NCBI GenBank assembly: GCA_951802195.1
Contig: OX637621.1
Location: 496,001 to 560,000 of the forward strand
Direction: 5' to 3'
Length of the DNA: 64,000 nt
DNA from: Tausonia pullulans
Lineage: Eukaryota; Basidiomycota; Tremellomycetes; Cystofilobasidiales; Mrakiaceae
In this document: piece after piece, positions 10,801 through 22,364 of the stretch
Position numbering within the stretch: the stretch's first letter is position 1
How the letters are laid out: each line of letters starts with the position of its first letter
Position numbers and translations under genes: made by a program
Notes under the pieces: model-generated
Database searches by the model: none
Told to the model about the DNA's origin: nothing
What the model saw: only the letters and a program-made list of their open reading frames with translations

Positions 10801-11700
10801 TGGAGAAGGGGGAGGATGTAGACCTCGTTTGATGGGAATCTGAGGTCGGGCCCAGAGAACGCTCAACTGAGGCAGGTAAACGAGAGCTGACTGACCACCA
10901 GCTGCGCGCATTCGTCACCTGGCGAGGCACGAGCCAGCAGTGATGAGAGCAAGTCAAGTCTCTGCGCTGTGGACTGGTTGGTGGCCGGTCCCAATGAGCC
11001 CGATCGGCTGAGCAGTGGACATGGATGGACGAGATGTCCGGAGCCTGGTCGCTATAGGCTGCGAGCTAGTCGTCCTTGAAACGATCAAGAAGCCCGACGG
11101 GAAGCAAGGTGACGGTGATTCATCGCCGACATCATTGACTGTTAATGAGGATGTTTAAAGCTGCTTGTTCTGTGGGAGTAAGCTGGAGACCTGAGAGGCG
11201 GGGTTGGAAATGGTAAGAGCTGTGAGATGTAACCGAGTTTCGGCGGGCAGCGAGGACAATTCGAACCATCTACTCTCTGACGAGAAGAGACGAAGGGAAA
11301 GCTGTACAATGATCAGGTCCATTCAGTTGCCACGCTGTTGGTTCGATCAGAACAATCCTCTGCAGAGCAAGGCCACGCCCGTTATCCCTCACCCCCCCTC
11401 CCTTTCTTTTGACGTTGTACTCACTGAAGAAAGCAGGAACGAGCATTCCACACAGCCTCGCCTCCCCCTCGACGACGGGCGGGCGTGGCGACAGGATTCA
11501 GCGCGCGCTTACCCATCCTTGATTTCTCGGATCTCCTAAAGTCTTCGTTCATGGTGGGACAACCAGCATCCGTCTCTGCGGTTGGCTTTGTCATTTTGTC
11601 CATGTCGCTCGCTCCCTAACACCTGTTGGAACTCCGAAAAGTGCGCTCTGTTCGACTCAGTTCGGCATCGACCAAAAGCCCGACACCTAACAACTCCCGC
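7870..11700. other. Long gene-free stretch between PKH and the GH3 gene
   Basis: About 3.8 kb with many short overlapping frames on both strands and no recognisable domain. The part from 7870 to about 9100 is purine-rich on plus (CT-rich on minus), as expected for the PKH 5' leader and promoter; the rest is lower in GC and reads as non-coding. I see no tRNA, transposon ends or long repeat. An unrecognised spliced gene or long non-coding RNA is possible. Confidence 0.5.
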
Positions 11701-11720
11701 CTGACTTCGTTTTCTCAGCG

Positions 11721-11728
11721 TATATATA
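11721..11728 (+). promoter_or_regulatory. TATA box candidate upstream of the beta-glucosidase
   Basis: A perfect TATATATA at 11721-11728, about 650 bp before the beta-glucosidase ATG. If used for that gene the 5' leader would be about 600 nt or contain an intron. It is one of the clearest TATA elements in the window. Confidence 0.4.
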
Positions 11729-11910
11729 CCCTCCGTACCCCTCTGACCTTCTTGACGCTGCTCTGTCGACTACAACTCGAGCTCGGCACCTTTCCAGCTC
11801 GGCGAATTCCAGGACCATCTACTGTTTTGACTATTGTCTAGCCTCCAGGCGCCGCCATATGCAACTGGCGCCGTGGTGGAAAATTGCCGGCCCGAGGTCC
11901 AATGCTGCCG

Positions 11911-12056
11911 TCTCGGCCCTCAGTCCCCTCCTCCACCTGGCATCTGGTGGGGTTTGCTCGAATGGAGCTAAGAAGGTTATGACCTCTCAGCCCTCAGTTC
12001 CCTTACCGGTGCATCCGGTGGGGTATTGCTCAGACGGATCTAAGAATATTACGGCC
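11911..12056. repeat. Imperfect tandem duplication of a 72-74 bp unit in the beta-glucosidase promoter
   Basis: Copy 1 is 11911-11984 and copy 2 is 11985-12056. Both start TCTC(G/A)GCCCTCAGT, share a GGTGGGGT core followed by TGCTC, then GGA, CTAAGAA, and end TTA(T/C)G(A/G)CC. The GTGGGG inside each copy fits the SYGGRG consensus of Mig1/CreA-type carbon repressors. The duplication is seen directly; the regulatory role is inference. Confidence 0.6.
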
Positions 12057-12381
12057 TCACCGATTTTGATTTATCAGAGGAGCGCAGACCATCGTCTCGG
12101 CGGGAGACCCGGGTCGTCCTGCTGTCACTCTGATGCCTCATGTCTCTGCGCGTCCCCTCTTGCAGTTCTCTCCATCGGTCCATCCTCGGTCCGAGGACCG
12201 ACAAAAGAAGGAGGAAAAGGGGGCGGTGATGGAATGTTGAGTCGTTCCTGGAAGTAAAAAGCGTCGGTGAATTCGAGATCCGACGCTCGCCTCAAAAGGC
12301 TGGTCCACTCTCGAATGCATTCTAACACTAACATCTCATCAGGTTTCTCGCTACTACTCCCCTCCCCTTCCTCTTCCTTGC

Positions 12382-15300
12382 ATGATTTTCTCCCCCCTCC
12401 TCATCGTTGCCTACGCAACTCTCCTCTCTCAGTCGGCAGTGGCCGCTCGTAGTCCGTACCAGCCCCGGCGAAACATCGTTGAACGGCAGACAAACGCCGG
12501 CAACTCATCGTCCTCGGATTCTGGCTTCATTGACCCCCACCGGGCGCCCGACATCCCTGCCAACTTCACCTCGCCCATCGCTAACGGTGGTGTCGCCTGG
12601 AGTGATGCTTTTGCTAAGGCTCAAGAGATTGTCGCGCAAATGACCCTTGAGGAGAAGGTCAACGTGACCTCTGGGTTCGTCTTCATTCCATCGAATCATA
12701 TTCCGTTTTGATTGATGGTCTTTATATCTGATTGATTTGGTCCCCTATCACCACAGTGTCAGTGGACCCTGCGTTGGTAACACTGGCAGCGCCCTCCGTC
12801 TCGGTATTCCCTCGTTCTGCCTTGAGGAGTGGGTCGCATGATCTAATGTCGCTGTGCGATTGGGAGCAGCCTCTGACCCGATTTTGTCCTGTACTTGATG
12901 CCTTCCCCTCCCCAGCGGACGTGAGTGCATTTATATTCTCCTGATTTCCCCTCGTGGATACCACAGTCCATGAAAGGCGTCTAGCGAGGAGTAGCGGTCA
13001 AATGCTTGTCGTCCGAGTGCTTACTCCGCCCTTTCTTCCGTCGTCATTCCCCCCCCCCCCCCCCCCCCTGCATCTATACAGCTCAGGGAGTCCGTCCTGT
13101 GGACTTTGTCAGCCAGTTTTCTGCTGGAGTTGCCGTGGCTGCCACTTGGGATCACGACCATTTCTATCACAGGGCTAAGGAGATGGGAGATGAGTTCCGA
13201 GGCAAGGGTGCGCACATCTTCCTCGGCCCCGTCACCGGCGGTCCGCTCGGCCGCAGCCCACTCTCGGGTCGCAACTGGGAGGGTGAGTTTTCTTTGGGTC
13301 CCAATTTCATCCCTTGCTTTCTCAATCTGACATTTTTTTGATTCCGATCTCGATCCTCAGGCTTCTCCCCGGACAACTACCTTAACGGAGTCGCCTCCAA
13401 GCTCTCCGTCTACGGAGCACAGGACGCCGGTGTCGTCACCACCTCGAAACACTTCATCGCATACGAGCAGGAGACCTGGCGCACTCAGAATCGTCCGGGG
13501 ATTGCGAACGAAACTAAGCGGTTCCAGCAGATTGACTCTGTAGTCGATGATAAGACTGTGGGTACCAGACACTGCAGAATGAATGCTACTGATGCTCGAC
13601 CGGATACTGACTTAAGATCCACCTACGACCGGAAACAGCTTCACGAGCTCTACCTCACCTCCTTTGCCGAGGCCGTCCGCTCCGGAACGGGCTCTGTCAT
13701 GTCGGCCTACCAATCCTTCAACGGCATTCACTCGGCCGAGAACGACGTCCTCCTTAACAAGCATCTCAAGGGAGAACTCAACTTTCAGGGGCACGTAATG
13801 TCGGACTGGGGAGGAATGTGAGTCCTCTTTGCGAGCGAGACAGGAGAGTCTTCTGAGAGATCAGACTTGACACTGACGACGTCGTCCGTGGATCCATCTC
13901 CAGGTGGAACACCGAGCGATCTGCCATGTACGGCAACGACATGTCCATGCCTGGAGATTCATTCGGAGGCCTTTTCGGAAAATACTTCAAGTGTGTATAA
14001 CGTCAGCCCGAGCTTGAGAGATAGCACTCTCTAACACCAACGACGCGGATCTGATGATCTTTTTAGTCAAGAGCTCCTTGACGCCTACGCCACCGGGACT
14101 GTCACTGAGACGCGCCTCAACGACATGGTCGCTCGTATTCTCACTCCTTACTTCGCCCTCGGTCAGGATAAGGACTTCCCGCCTGTCAACTTCAACGGCA
14201 ATCTGCCGCTCGACCCGTCGAATCAAAACGTCGACGTTCAGGGCAATCACAAAGACCTGATTCTCAAGATCGGCGAGGAGTCGGCCACGTGCGTGTCTCT
14301 CGAACAGTTCGCGAACGATCCCTGAGCTGAGTATTTTTTCGTATGAAAAAGTCTTCTCAAGAACACCGACGGCAAGCGCGGTCTCCCCATCGGAGGACGG
14401 GACGAGGTTATCTCCATTGGTGTATTCGGTCAGGACGCGGGCCCCAATCCTCAGGGCATCCGCGGTTGCGGCACATTCGCAAACTGTGTCAACAACGCGA
14501 GCGACCCCGATGAGCGCCCGTACTGGAATGGTGCGTTTCCTTTCGTCTCTGACAATCCTGATTCCGGAAATCCTTTGGCTGACATGGCTGGTGTCTGTTT
14601 TCTCTCATCAGGAACCGCCACTTCTGGCGGAGGCTCCGGCACCGCCTGGGCTCCCTACATCATCACTCCTCTCGACGGCATCACTGCCCGCGCCGCCAAG
14701 AACAACCAACGTGTCGACTACGCTCTCGTCGATGAGCCCATCAACCAGATGTGAGCTTCATCAGCCGACTTGCTTGCGGAGTGCTCGGCTTACTCTTGAG
14801 TCCTCTACAGCACCGCCACCGCCGTTGCTACCTCCGTCGACAAGGCGGTCGTCTTTGTGACCGCGTTCCAGACTGAGGGCTTCGACCGCCTCAACCTCAA
14901 GCTCGATCACAACGGAGACGACCTCATCGAACTCGTCTCCTCGCAGAACTCGGATGTTACAGTTGTTATCCACTCGGGCCAGCAGGTTGACATGGAGGCC
15001 TGGGTCGAGCACCCGAACGTTACCGCCATCGTTTTCGCCTACTACCCGGGTCAGGAGAGCGGAAATGCTATCGCCTCTGTCCTTTTCGGCGACGTCTCAC
15101 CCTCCGGCAAGCTGCCCTTCACCAACGCCAAGCTCCTTTCAGACTACCCTGGAGGAGCCGAGGGCGTCGTCACCGCCGATGTTTCTGAGCCCGTTTCCAA
15201 TTTTACTGAGGGCGTCTTCGTCGACTACAAGGTGTGTGGAGGCCGGACAATCTCCCGCTTTGAATCTCATGGACCTGACGGCTACTCCCATATCTCCTTG

Positions 15301-15921
15301 ATAGTGGTTTGATGCCAAGAACATCGAGCCTCGCTTCCCCTTCGGACACGGTCTTAGGTGTGTACAACTGGACTCTCTCGCTTCTGGTCCCATCGCTGAC
15401 AATGAAATTCTACACAGCTACTCGACCTTCGAGTACTCCGACATTACCATTGAGTCGACCCCAAAGCCGGACACGGACTTCATCCAGAAAACCAATGAGC
15501 CTTTCGACGGCCAGGGCGACCTCTACGACATCATCTACACCGCTGGCGTCACCGTCAAGAACACTGGGTCCCGAGAGGCCGCTGAAGTTGCTCAACTTGT
15601 GAGTGATCGAAGGAGATAGAGGGAGGGAGGGAAGGGATTGGTGGGCTGACCCACTCAACCCACGCTCACTCGCCCTTCCAGTACCTCACCTTCCCCGAGT
15701 CGGAGTCCGACCAGCCTCCTCGCCTCCTCCGCGGTTTCTGCAAGGAGAAGTACGCCGCCGGCGAGTCCCAAACGCTCACTTTCCCCCTCCGAGCCAAGGA
15801 CATGGGCGTCTGGTCCGTCGAGAAGCAGACCTGGTACATCCCCGCGGGAGAGTTCAAGTTCTCCATCGGCTCCTCGTCGCGCGATCTCCCGCTCTCGACG
15901 ACGCTCATGGTCGGATTTTAA
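12382..15921 (+). CDS. Secreted GH3 beta-glucosidase
   Basis: Hydrolyses terminal beta-glucosides such as cellobiose outside the cell. Fourteen exons: 12382-12674, 12757-12828, 12916-12920, 13082-13282, 13361-13557, 13639-13817, 13904-13990, 14067-14288, 14352-14530, 14612-14750, 14811-15231, 15305-15357, 15418-15598 and 15682-15921; total 2469 nt, 822 residues. A signal peptide (hydrophobic run ending at SAVAA) is followed by the GH3 N domain: TSGVSGPCVGNTG, then CLEDGPQGVRPVDF, restored only by the 5-nt exon 12916-12920, then TTSKHFIAYEQE and VMSDWGGM with nucleophile Asp about 312. The GH3 C domain has AFQTEGFD (likely acid/base Glu about 547) and YPGQESGNAIA, and a fibronectin-III-like C domain ends the protein. 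Many N-X-S/T sites suggest glycosylation. The upstream tandem repeat carries possible Mig1/CreA sites, consistent with glucose repression. Confidence 0.95.
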
Positions 15922-16155
15922 AGAGTGGAACCTCGTTATCGCTCCTCCCGAATTTACTTGTTAGGTAGTCCTATTATTCTCACTTACTATATCCGTTGCT
16001 GTCAATACACAAATGGACCTTTTTTTCCTGTGCATGGCACTGCTTGCTCAGTCAATCTGTCTCCGGTCGCCACCATTGCTCGGTGTCTCATTTTTCTCTG
16101 CCATCTCTGCTTGCCTGGAATTGAGCACAGCCTCGCACAAAGAAACGACCGTCCA

Positions 16156-17531
16156 TCACGAGCCAAAGAAGCCAAGACCGCCAGTCATACCTCCCGCGGA
16201 GGCCGTCGCCGGGTCCTTGAGCTTCGCATTGGTAGCGGCGATCATGTTGGCCGCGTACGTCTTGCCAGCCTGTTTTATTGTTTCCAGTCAGCAAGGGGGA
16301 GGGAAGGCGGCTCAGGGGGTGTAGGCCAAAGAGAAAGAGGGGCGCACAGCGATGAGCTCCTGCAAGTCCGAAAGGCCGACCTCGGTCTGCCCGACGAATC
16401 GCATGCCGGCGAGCTTGCCTGCACCAGTGACGAAGAGGAGAAGGTGCGTCGGGGAAGCGAGCGACTCCTCGAGCGTTGCGTCGAGGAAGTGCGTCGAGTT
16501 CGGGAGCTTGGAAAGCAGCCTCGTCAGTGGCACGTCTACGACAACGCATACGCGGCCCCTCCCCCCGAACTCACCACATTGAGCGTCACACAAACCGGCA
16601 GCGCATCCCGAACCTTCTCCTCCAGCATGTCCCCCTCGTCCCAATAATCCTCCACCTCAAACTCCGCCCCGAGTGCCACCGCCTTCCCACCCCCTCTCTC
16701 CACGCGCTGCTTGCTTTTCTTCCCACCCTGCGCAGCTCCCTTGATCCCCGCCATGGCGCTCTTCTCCTCCACGAGGATGTCGTCCCCCGTGGCCGTTTGC
16801 GTCGCCTCGTACGCGACGTTGCGGGTTCGAGGGACGCGAAGGTCCGAGAGGGCCGATCGAACGGAGAGAAAGAGGGCGTCGGTGAGATTACCAGCGGTCG
16901 AGGAAAGGATGAGCGAGTCGATGGTGTAGTGGAAGGAGAGGGAGGAAGTGATGGGGAGAGAGGGGAGGAGGGGGGGAAGGACGTGCTGGAGGAGAGTCGT
17001 CAAGTCTGGGCGAAGGTGAGACGCGTGCGTGTGTTGAGTCAATGAGCCATGCGCGCGCGAAAGGGAGACAAGTTCTCGGAAGCGATCAGAGAGACGCACG
17101 ATTGGAGTAGGTGTCGAGAGCCTTCGAGTCGAGATACGGGAAGGCCGTGGCAGAGCTGTGCGAAGGGAACAGGTACCTGTCTGTCAGTCGCGCCGAAGAT
17201 GAACGAGCAGGTCTGACGCGCGAGAGACCCACCACTCGACCGCGCATACCACGTCCGCCCTTTGCCCGACGCCGCTCCCATCCTCCTTCCCCAGTCCCAT
17301 GACGCGCTCGCCAACCTCGAGCCGAATAGCTGTGACAATCTCGGTGCCTCCGGGACCGCCGAGGAGGATGCGAGCCGAGCCGTTCGCTTGAGGGGCGACG
17401 CCGGTCGAGAGCGAGAACGGTCGGTAATCGAGGAGACCTCGGCCGTCCGGTCGGACGGCGCCCGTTGGGAGGAGCAGCGATGAGAGGATATAGGTGGCCT
17501 CGGACGAGGAAAGGATCGTTGTGGGCGACAT
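16156..17531 (-). CDS. RRP42: Exosome core subunit Rrp42 (RNase PH fold)
   Basis: Non-catalytic ring subunit of the RNA exosome, acting in 3'-5' processing and decay of RNA in nucleus and cytoplasm. Exons 17233-17531, 17100-17176, 16575-17005, 16348-16506 and 16156-16269 sum to 1080 nt, 359 residues. The N-terminus shows the Rrp42 signature (LSSSEATYILSSLL, RPDGRGLLDYRP, PQANGSARILLGG), the middle YTIDSLILSSTAGNLTDAL and DLRVPRTR, and the C-terminus ALPVCVTLNV, THFLDATLEES and QTEVGLSDLQELI. A family-typical variable insertion is Lys/Gly-rich (KGAAQGGKKSKQR). Only 232 bp separate its start from the PPX1 stop and about 230 bp separate its stop from the convergent beta-glucosidase stop. Rrp43 or Rrp45 are alternatives, but the N-terminal motif and length favour Rrp42. 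Confidence 0.92.
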
Positions 17532-17763
17532 AGGTGGCAACCAACTGTCTGCTCGATATGGTTTCGTGAGAAGAAGGAGAACCCCGGTTCTCCCTCGCTC
17601 TCTCTTCGTTCGCACTGGCCGTATGATCTCGTCGTCGTTGTCGTCGTCAAGAAGGGCCGATCTGGTGCCTTATCAAGAAGTCATCGTCACGAACAGATGA
17701 GAAAAATTCGAGTCCCTCTATGTTTGTGTATGTGGAAAAAAAGAAGGAAAGTGGCAAACCCGC

Positions 17764-19809
17764 CTAAGCCATCGGCGCCCCCTCAATAATAGCCTTCATC
17801 ACAGGCGCGATCGTCTTCCTCGTCGCCTCGACGTTGCCCTGTTTCCAAGCCTTCCCTTTCGCTCCGGCCTTGCCCCAGGCATTGACGTCCATGAGCCCCG
17901 CACTGTCGACCCAAGGCTGAAGGCCGAGCGCGGCGCTCGCCTCGAGGCCCGCAATGATGGCGTCGTGAAGCTTGGAGGTCTGAGGGGTCGAAGAAGGGAA
18001 ATAGACGAGTATTTCTCGCTTCGACTTGTGCTTCTGCGGATGAGTCCAAGGGAAAGAAGTCAGATCCTGCTGGGTTCAATCATGCAAAGCAGAAGCAGGA
18101 GAGTTCGACCAACCTTGACCGATTTAAAGCTCGTCCCGACGCCCAGCACATCCAGCTTTTTTTCCACGCAGTACCTCTCCAAATCCTCTACGAAGCTCTT
18201 CCAAGGAGAGCTCGGCTCCTTCCGGCTCCACCACTCCTCCAGACCAATCGGCACACTCGCGAGTCCAAGCCTGACCTGACCGTCTTTGTCCTCGCCGGCT
18301 ACGAGCGGAGACGCAAAATCGTACTGTTTGTAGTCTCGCTCAAGGAGCTGCTTCGTCGTCAGGTTGCTGACGTTGCGCTTGGTCTCAGAGAGACGGGTCG
18401 AGAGAGTCTTAAGCGAGGTGGGGACCTCGCCGGCAATGAAGTTCCCTTCCGCCGCAAGGGAGGAGTCGGCGAACGATGAGAAAGGGTACAAGAACGCCGC
18501 GGCCGCACGGTCGAGCGGGGTGCCCTTCCCACCGGCCTTGAGGCCAGAGGTGTCAACAAGGATCGAACAGATCAGGAGGTTGGCGAGATCCGCGGGGATG
18601 GGAGAGGGGTGGGTGGAAGAGGCGGGGGGGAGGTGCTCTTGGAAATGAAGAGCAACAAGGGAGGCGCAGGAGCCGGCACCTTGGTGAGTATCCTGGGAGA
18701 AGCGAAGGGAGGGGGGGTCAGCGATGGAATCTTGAGCGATTGCGGTACAACATCGAGCGCACGGATGACATGACCGTCTCATGCCGACTGTCTCATGCTG
18801 CTTCCACCTCGGATGACACAACTTTCCCGTCTTTGAGGGAAAACTCACCACGCCAGCCTTGATGATCCTCGGCGAAGCATCGAGGTAGAGCTTCTCGTCC
18901 GCATGGTGATCAATCACCGCCACGACCTTGGGCTCCGCGCCGTCCTCCTTGTGCCAAACAGGCAGCAGACGGTTGTGGTCCACGAGCACGAACTGCACAC
19001 CCTGTGTCGCTACCTGTGCGGGCGAGACGGGCAGGTCGTCAAGGCATATGAGCGGGCTCGGCTGGGCGAGGACATGAGCGAGCTCGAGGGCGAGCGTGTT
19101 CTCTGGCCGGAGAGGGAGTGCCGAGCGAGGGGTTTGGAGGAGGGCGACAATCTTGGGCGTCGCGAGGAGGACAGTGGAGAGGTGGGCGTAGGCGATGGCT
19201 GAGGCAAGCGAGTCGAGGTCTGAAGAAGCAAGATGAGAGTGATAAGCTGTCAGTCAGGTTGAGGTTCGTGGTTACTATGATCCCAAACTCGGGAAATGAC
19301 GCCCTCTCGGCGACGCCCAACGAACCTCCCGCCTCATTGCCCATGACCACAGTCCATCCAGCTCCCTTGCCGTCATTGAGGTCCTGGAGAAAAGCCTCCT
19401 TCTGGGTGAGAAGCGTGTCGCCGAGAAGGCTGCCGGTCGAACCGTTCAGCTGGGAAGAGGTGGGCGGGTCATGAGCAATGGCGGCGGTCGACATGGCTCG
19501 GGCGGCGGAGGAGATGGATGCGGAGGAGTGGGAGGGAAGGAGGGAGAGGGAACGGGATGGAACGAGCAAGGAAGAGGAGGATGGCCGTTGGACGTCGTCC
19601 AACGGCCGCGAGGCGCCCACGCCCACGAGGGGAGAAGGGGCCGGCGGCGACGTGCGACAGAAACGCGCGAGGTACGCCGAGTCGGTGGTCGTTCGGCATA
19701 GGTTTCGCTGCATGAAGCTCGTCGGGGTCTCGACGGCGAGCGTGTAGACGATGATGCAGCACGAGATAAAAGTGAAGAAGCCGAGGACGAGGAGTCGCTT
19801 TGAAGGCAT
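17764..19809 (-). CDS. PPX1: DHH-family exopolyphosphatase (Ppx1) with an N-terminal membrane anchor
   Basis: Releases orthophosphate from inorganic polyphosphate chains. Exons 19326-19809, 18849-19219, 18114-18692 and 17764-18033 give 567 residues. The catalytic DHH domain starts near residue 155: VVMGNEAGDLDSLASAIAY (motif I), CLDDLP, FVLVDHNRLLP, AVIDHHADE (the DHH metal motif), then GAGSCASLVA. The DHHA2-type C-terminal half has SILVDTSGLKAGGKGTP and ends DSAGLMDVNAWGKAGAKGKA. Unlike the roughly 400-residue yeast enzyme, the first ATG adds about 105 residues, starting with a strong hydrophobic stretch (residues 6-26) followed by a Ser/Pro-rich linker. A second in-frame ATG at codon 106 would give a protein of normal length. 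So the sequence allows a membrane-anchored and a soluble form; which is made is not known. Confidence 0.91.
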
Positions 19810-20156
19810 CCTCCTCGGTGGAGGGGGTGGAGAGGCGCGTGGTTGGGAGGGAACCACTGATCGATGACGCTGGGGAGCACGGAGTGGTTTCGCGGCTCGG
19901 CGACGCTGCGCTCGTTCGTAAGCAAAGGGTGGTGGCGCCTTTCTCGAGAGGAGTAAAGCATCGTATCGAGGCGTGGTGTACGTGTGGGGGATGGTCTCCC
20001 CGCTCTATGGTAATAAGGCAAGGCAGGAAGGGAAGGACACACAGAAAGGAGAGACCAACGACAACCCAAGACGACGGAGAGAGTATATGCAGAAGACGAA
20101 GGGAAGGGGAAGGAGGAAACGAAAACACTGCGTAGTCCAATCAATAGTCCAGTCCT
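19810..20156. other. Intergenic, PPX1 promoter side
   Basis: About 350 bp between the SLY41-like stop and the PPX1 start, both on minus. It is GA-rich on plus, with no further gene. Confidence 0.6.
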
Positions 20157-22364
20157 TTAGGGATGCGGAGGCCGGTTCGACTTGGGCGGCGGCGGAAGGA
20201 ACGACGGCTGCTTGACGTCGCCGTGGTGGTGTATCCTCGCTTGGAAATGTCCGGAGCTTCCTCCATACTCGCCGCCGCCACCAACGTCAACGCCCCCCAT
20301 GAAAGCCCCATCGTGGTGACCGCCTCCCGCGCTCCCCGGGAACATGCGCTCCTCCTCGCGCTCGAGGAGCTTCTCGTCCGCCCGCGAGCTCGGGAGGAAC
20401 GAGCCCTCGCGGATGCTCTCGATTTTGCGGACTTTCTTCTCTACCTTCTCCATCTCGCCCTTGGCGTTCTGGTACATGTAGAGGCCTGCGAATGTGAGGG
20501 CAATGCCGACTGCCTGGACTGGGTGCACCGTCTGGTGGAACCAGACGATGGCCATGAGGATGACGACGATCCGCTTGACGAGCGACGCAATTGAGTACGT
20601 CACTGGCGACGTCGAAGAGAGGATGGTGAAGGCGAGGATATTTTGGGCGAAATGCGAGGTTCCGTTGAGAAAGAGGTAGTAGGCGACGTGCTTGACTCGG
20701 GGTGGGGCCGAGATCGACCGGGAGGCCGACTCGGCGAGAATCGGGAGGAGATCTGAGTAGAGGAAGAGCGGGAGCATGAAAGCAAACGCGAGCGAGGACG
20801 AGTAGAAGAGGAGGTTGATCTTGTCAAGCCGGGAGGACGTCGAGGCGGACGACCCAGGGGCGTGCGCCGACGCCGTCGAGGCACCCGTCGTCGAAGGAAC
20901 AATTTTCTTGAAGTAGATGTTAGACGAGACGAAGACGAGCGTCGATCCGAACGCGCAGACGAGGCCAAAGACATTGGATGCCGAGATGTCGAAGGAACAG
21001 GCGAGCATGACGCCAAGCGTGAGCGGGATGAGGGAGACGTATGTCGCCGGGGTGTATGACACGCTGAAGAGGAATCGGTAAGAGAGAACTGTGAAGAGCG
21101 GGGAGAGGGCCTGGCGAGCGTGGAGAGGGGAGGGAAGAGATGTCAGCGGGGGAGTGGCGGTAGGCGGGAGGGGAAGAGATGTTCCGAGGACGCGTCGCGT
21201 GCGACACCGGCAAAGGCTTGCTTGCCCTCCACGGAACGTTCGTCAAAACGCACCTTGATGGTGTGCACCGTGCTGACGGGGATCCGACTCGTGGCTACGC
21301 TCGAAAACACGTGGCCGCCGACCTGGAACGCCGCCATGGGAAGCACGCCGGTGATGACCGCCCGCGAAGGCTTGCGGAGAGTGGCCCGACCAAGGGCGGG
21401 CCGGGTCCATAGGAAACAGTAAAAGCCAATGAAGGCGAATTGAACCAGGGCTGCAGCACAGACATGAGACAAAAGGGTCAGACCAAGCAAGGGAAACGAT
21501 CCCAGGCAACGACGAGTGGGTGAAGGGAAGACGTGTTGGGGAAGGAAGGGGCAGCAACGCACTCAGAGTGATAGGAAATTTGAATACTTTCTGCAGACAG
21601 GGTCAGCCCAGCTCTAGAAAATGATGGAGATCCCAGGGACTAACAAAGACGGCCTTGCCAGTGTTGGAGGAGATCGCCGAGGACATGTACCATAGAGAGC
21701 AGAGCGCGGCGAACTTGAGCGTTGCGAGGAGCGAGCCCGAGCTCGAGTCGATGACCGATGCCTGGAACGTCCGGAACGGCTGGACAAGCATGTCGAGGAA
21801 GGCAGACCCGGATGAGGACGACGACGACGACGACGTGCTTGAGGATGGCGTCCACGTCTTGGGACGGTGAGTTGACGTTGACGGGAGAGAATGAGAGGAA
21901 GAGTTCCCACCGTCCTTGATGTACGCTAGCGGGCTTGACGAACGTCGGTTCTTGACGCCGTCGTCATCATTTCCCCCGTCGCTGACGAGCAGAGAAGACG
22001 GCGGCTTTCCGTAGCTCTTGGACATGTCAGGCAGGTCCTCGCTGTCGTCGTCGTTGTACGCGTGCCCGTTCATCGGCCGGTCGGTGCTGGGCCATCCTGC
22101 GCCTCGTCCAGCTCCAAGGCCACCGGCTCCTCCCCCGCCAACCCCGCTACCGTTCACACCCAAGCTAGGGCTACCGCGAACTTTCGCTGCACCGATGCCG
22201 ACCTCGGCCCAGCCGTGGGTATTGCGAGAGGGCGAGTCGTCGCGCGGCCGAGGGGCGGACGTCGAGGCGTGCTGGAAGGGAACGCGTGGGGCGAGTTTGG
22301 AGGTTGTCGAGGGATGGTGGTGGCCGTTAGTCCCGATGGCGGTGGCGCCAGACGCGTCTGGCAT
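20157..22364 (-). CDS. SLY41: Triose-phosphate-transporter-family membrane protein, Sly41-like
   Basis: Multi-pass nucleotide-sugar/triose-phosphate transporter family protein; yeast Sly41 acts in ER-Golgi trafficking, substrate unsettled. Exons 21645-22364, 21563-21590 (28 nt), 21254-21450 and 20157-21110 give 632 residues. A disordered N-terminal region of about 190 residues (Ser/Gly/His-rich) is followed by about ten hydrophobic segments, with family-typical stretches: SLWYMSSAISSNTGKAVF, FKFPITLTLVQFAFIG, GHVFSSVATSRIPVSTVHT, IKALSPLFTVLSYRF, FVSSNIYFKKI, SPVTYSIASLVKRIVVI and AVGIALTFAGLYMYQNAK. A charged, probably cytosolic tail of about 100 residues ends Pro-rich. The start at 22364 is chosen because it follows a CT-rich leader; an in-frame upstream frame reaches about 22505. 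The family is firm and the Sly41 subfamily likely. Confidence 0.88.

Noticed and set aside
11250-11275. Possible tRNA B-box (GGTTCGAAT on minus)
   Set aside because: No T-stem pairing, no A-box at the right distance and no acceptor stem.
11911-12056. CRISPR-like or satellite array
   Set aside because: Only two diverged copies without spacers; a simple tandem duplication in a eukaryotic promoter.
11859-12257. 132-codon plus frame downstream of a TATA box, spanning the tandem repeat
   Set aside because: The two copies do not differ mainly at third codon positions, so the duplication does not behave as coding sequence; better explained as promoter.
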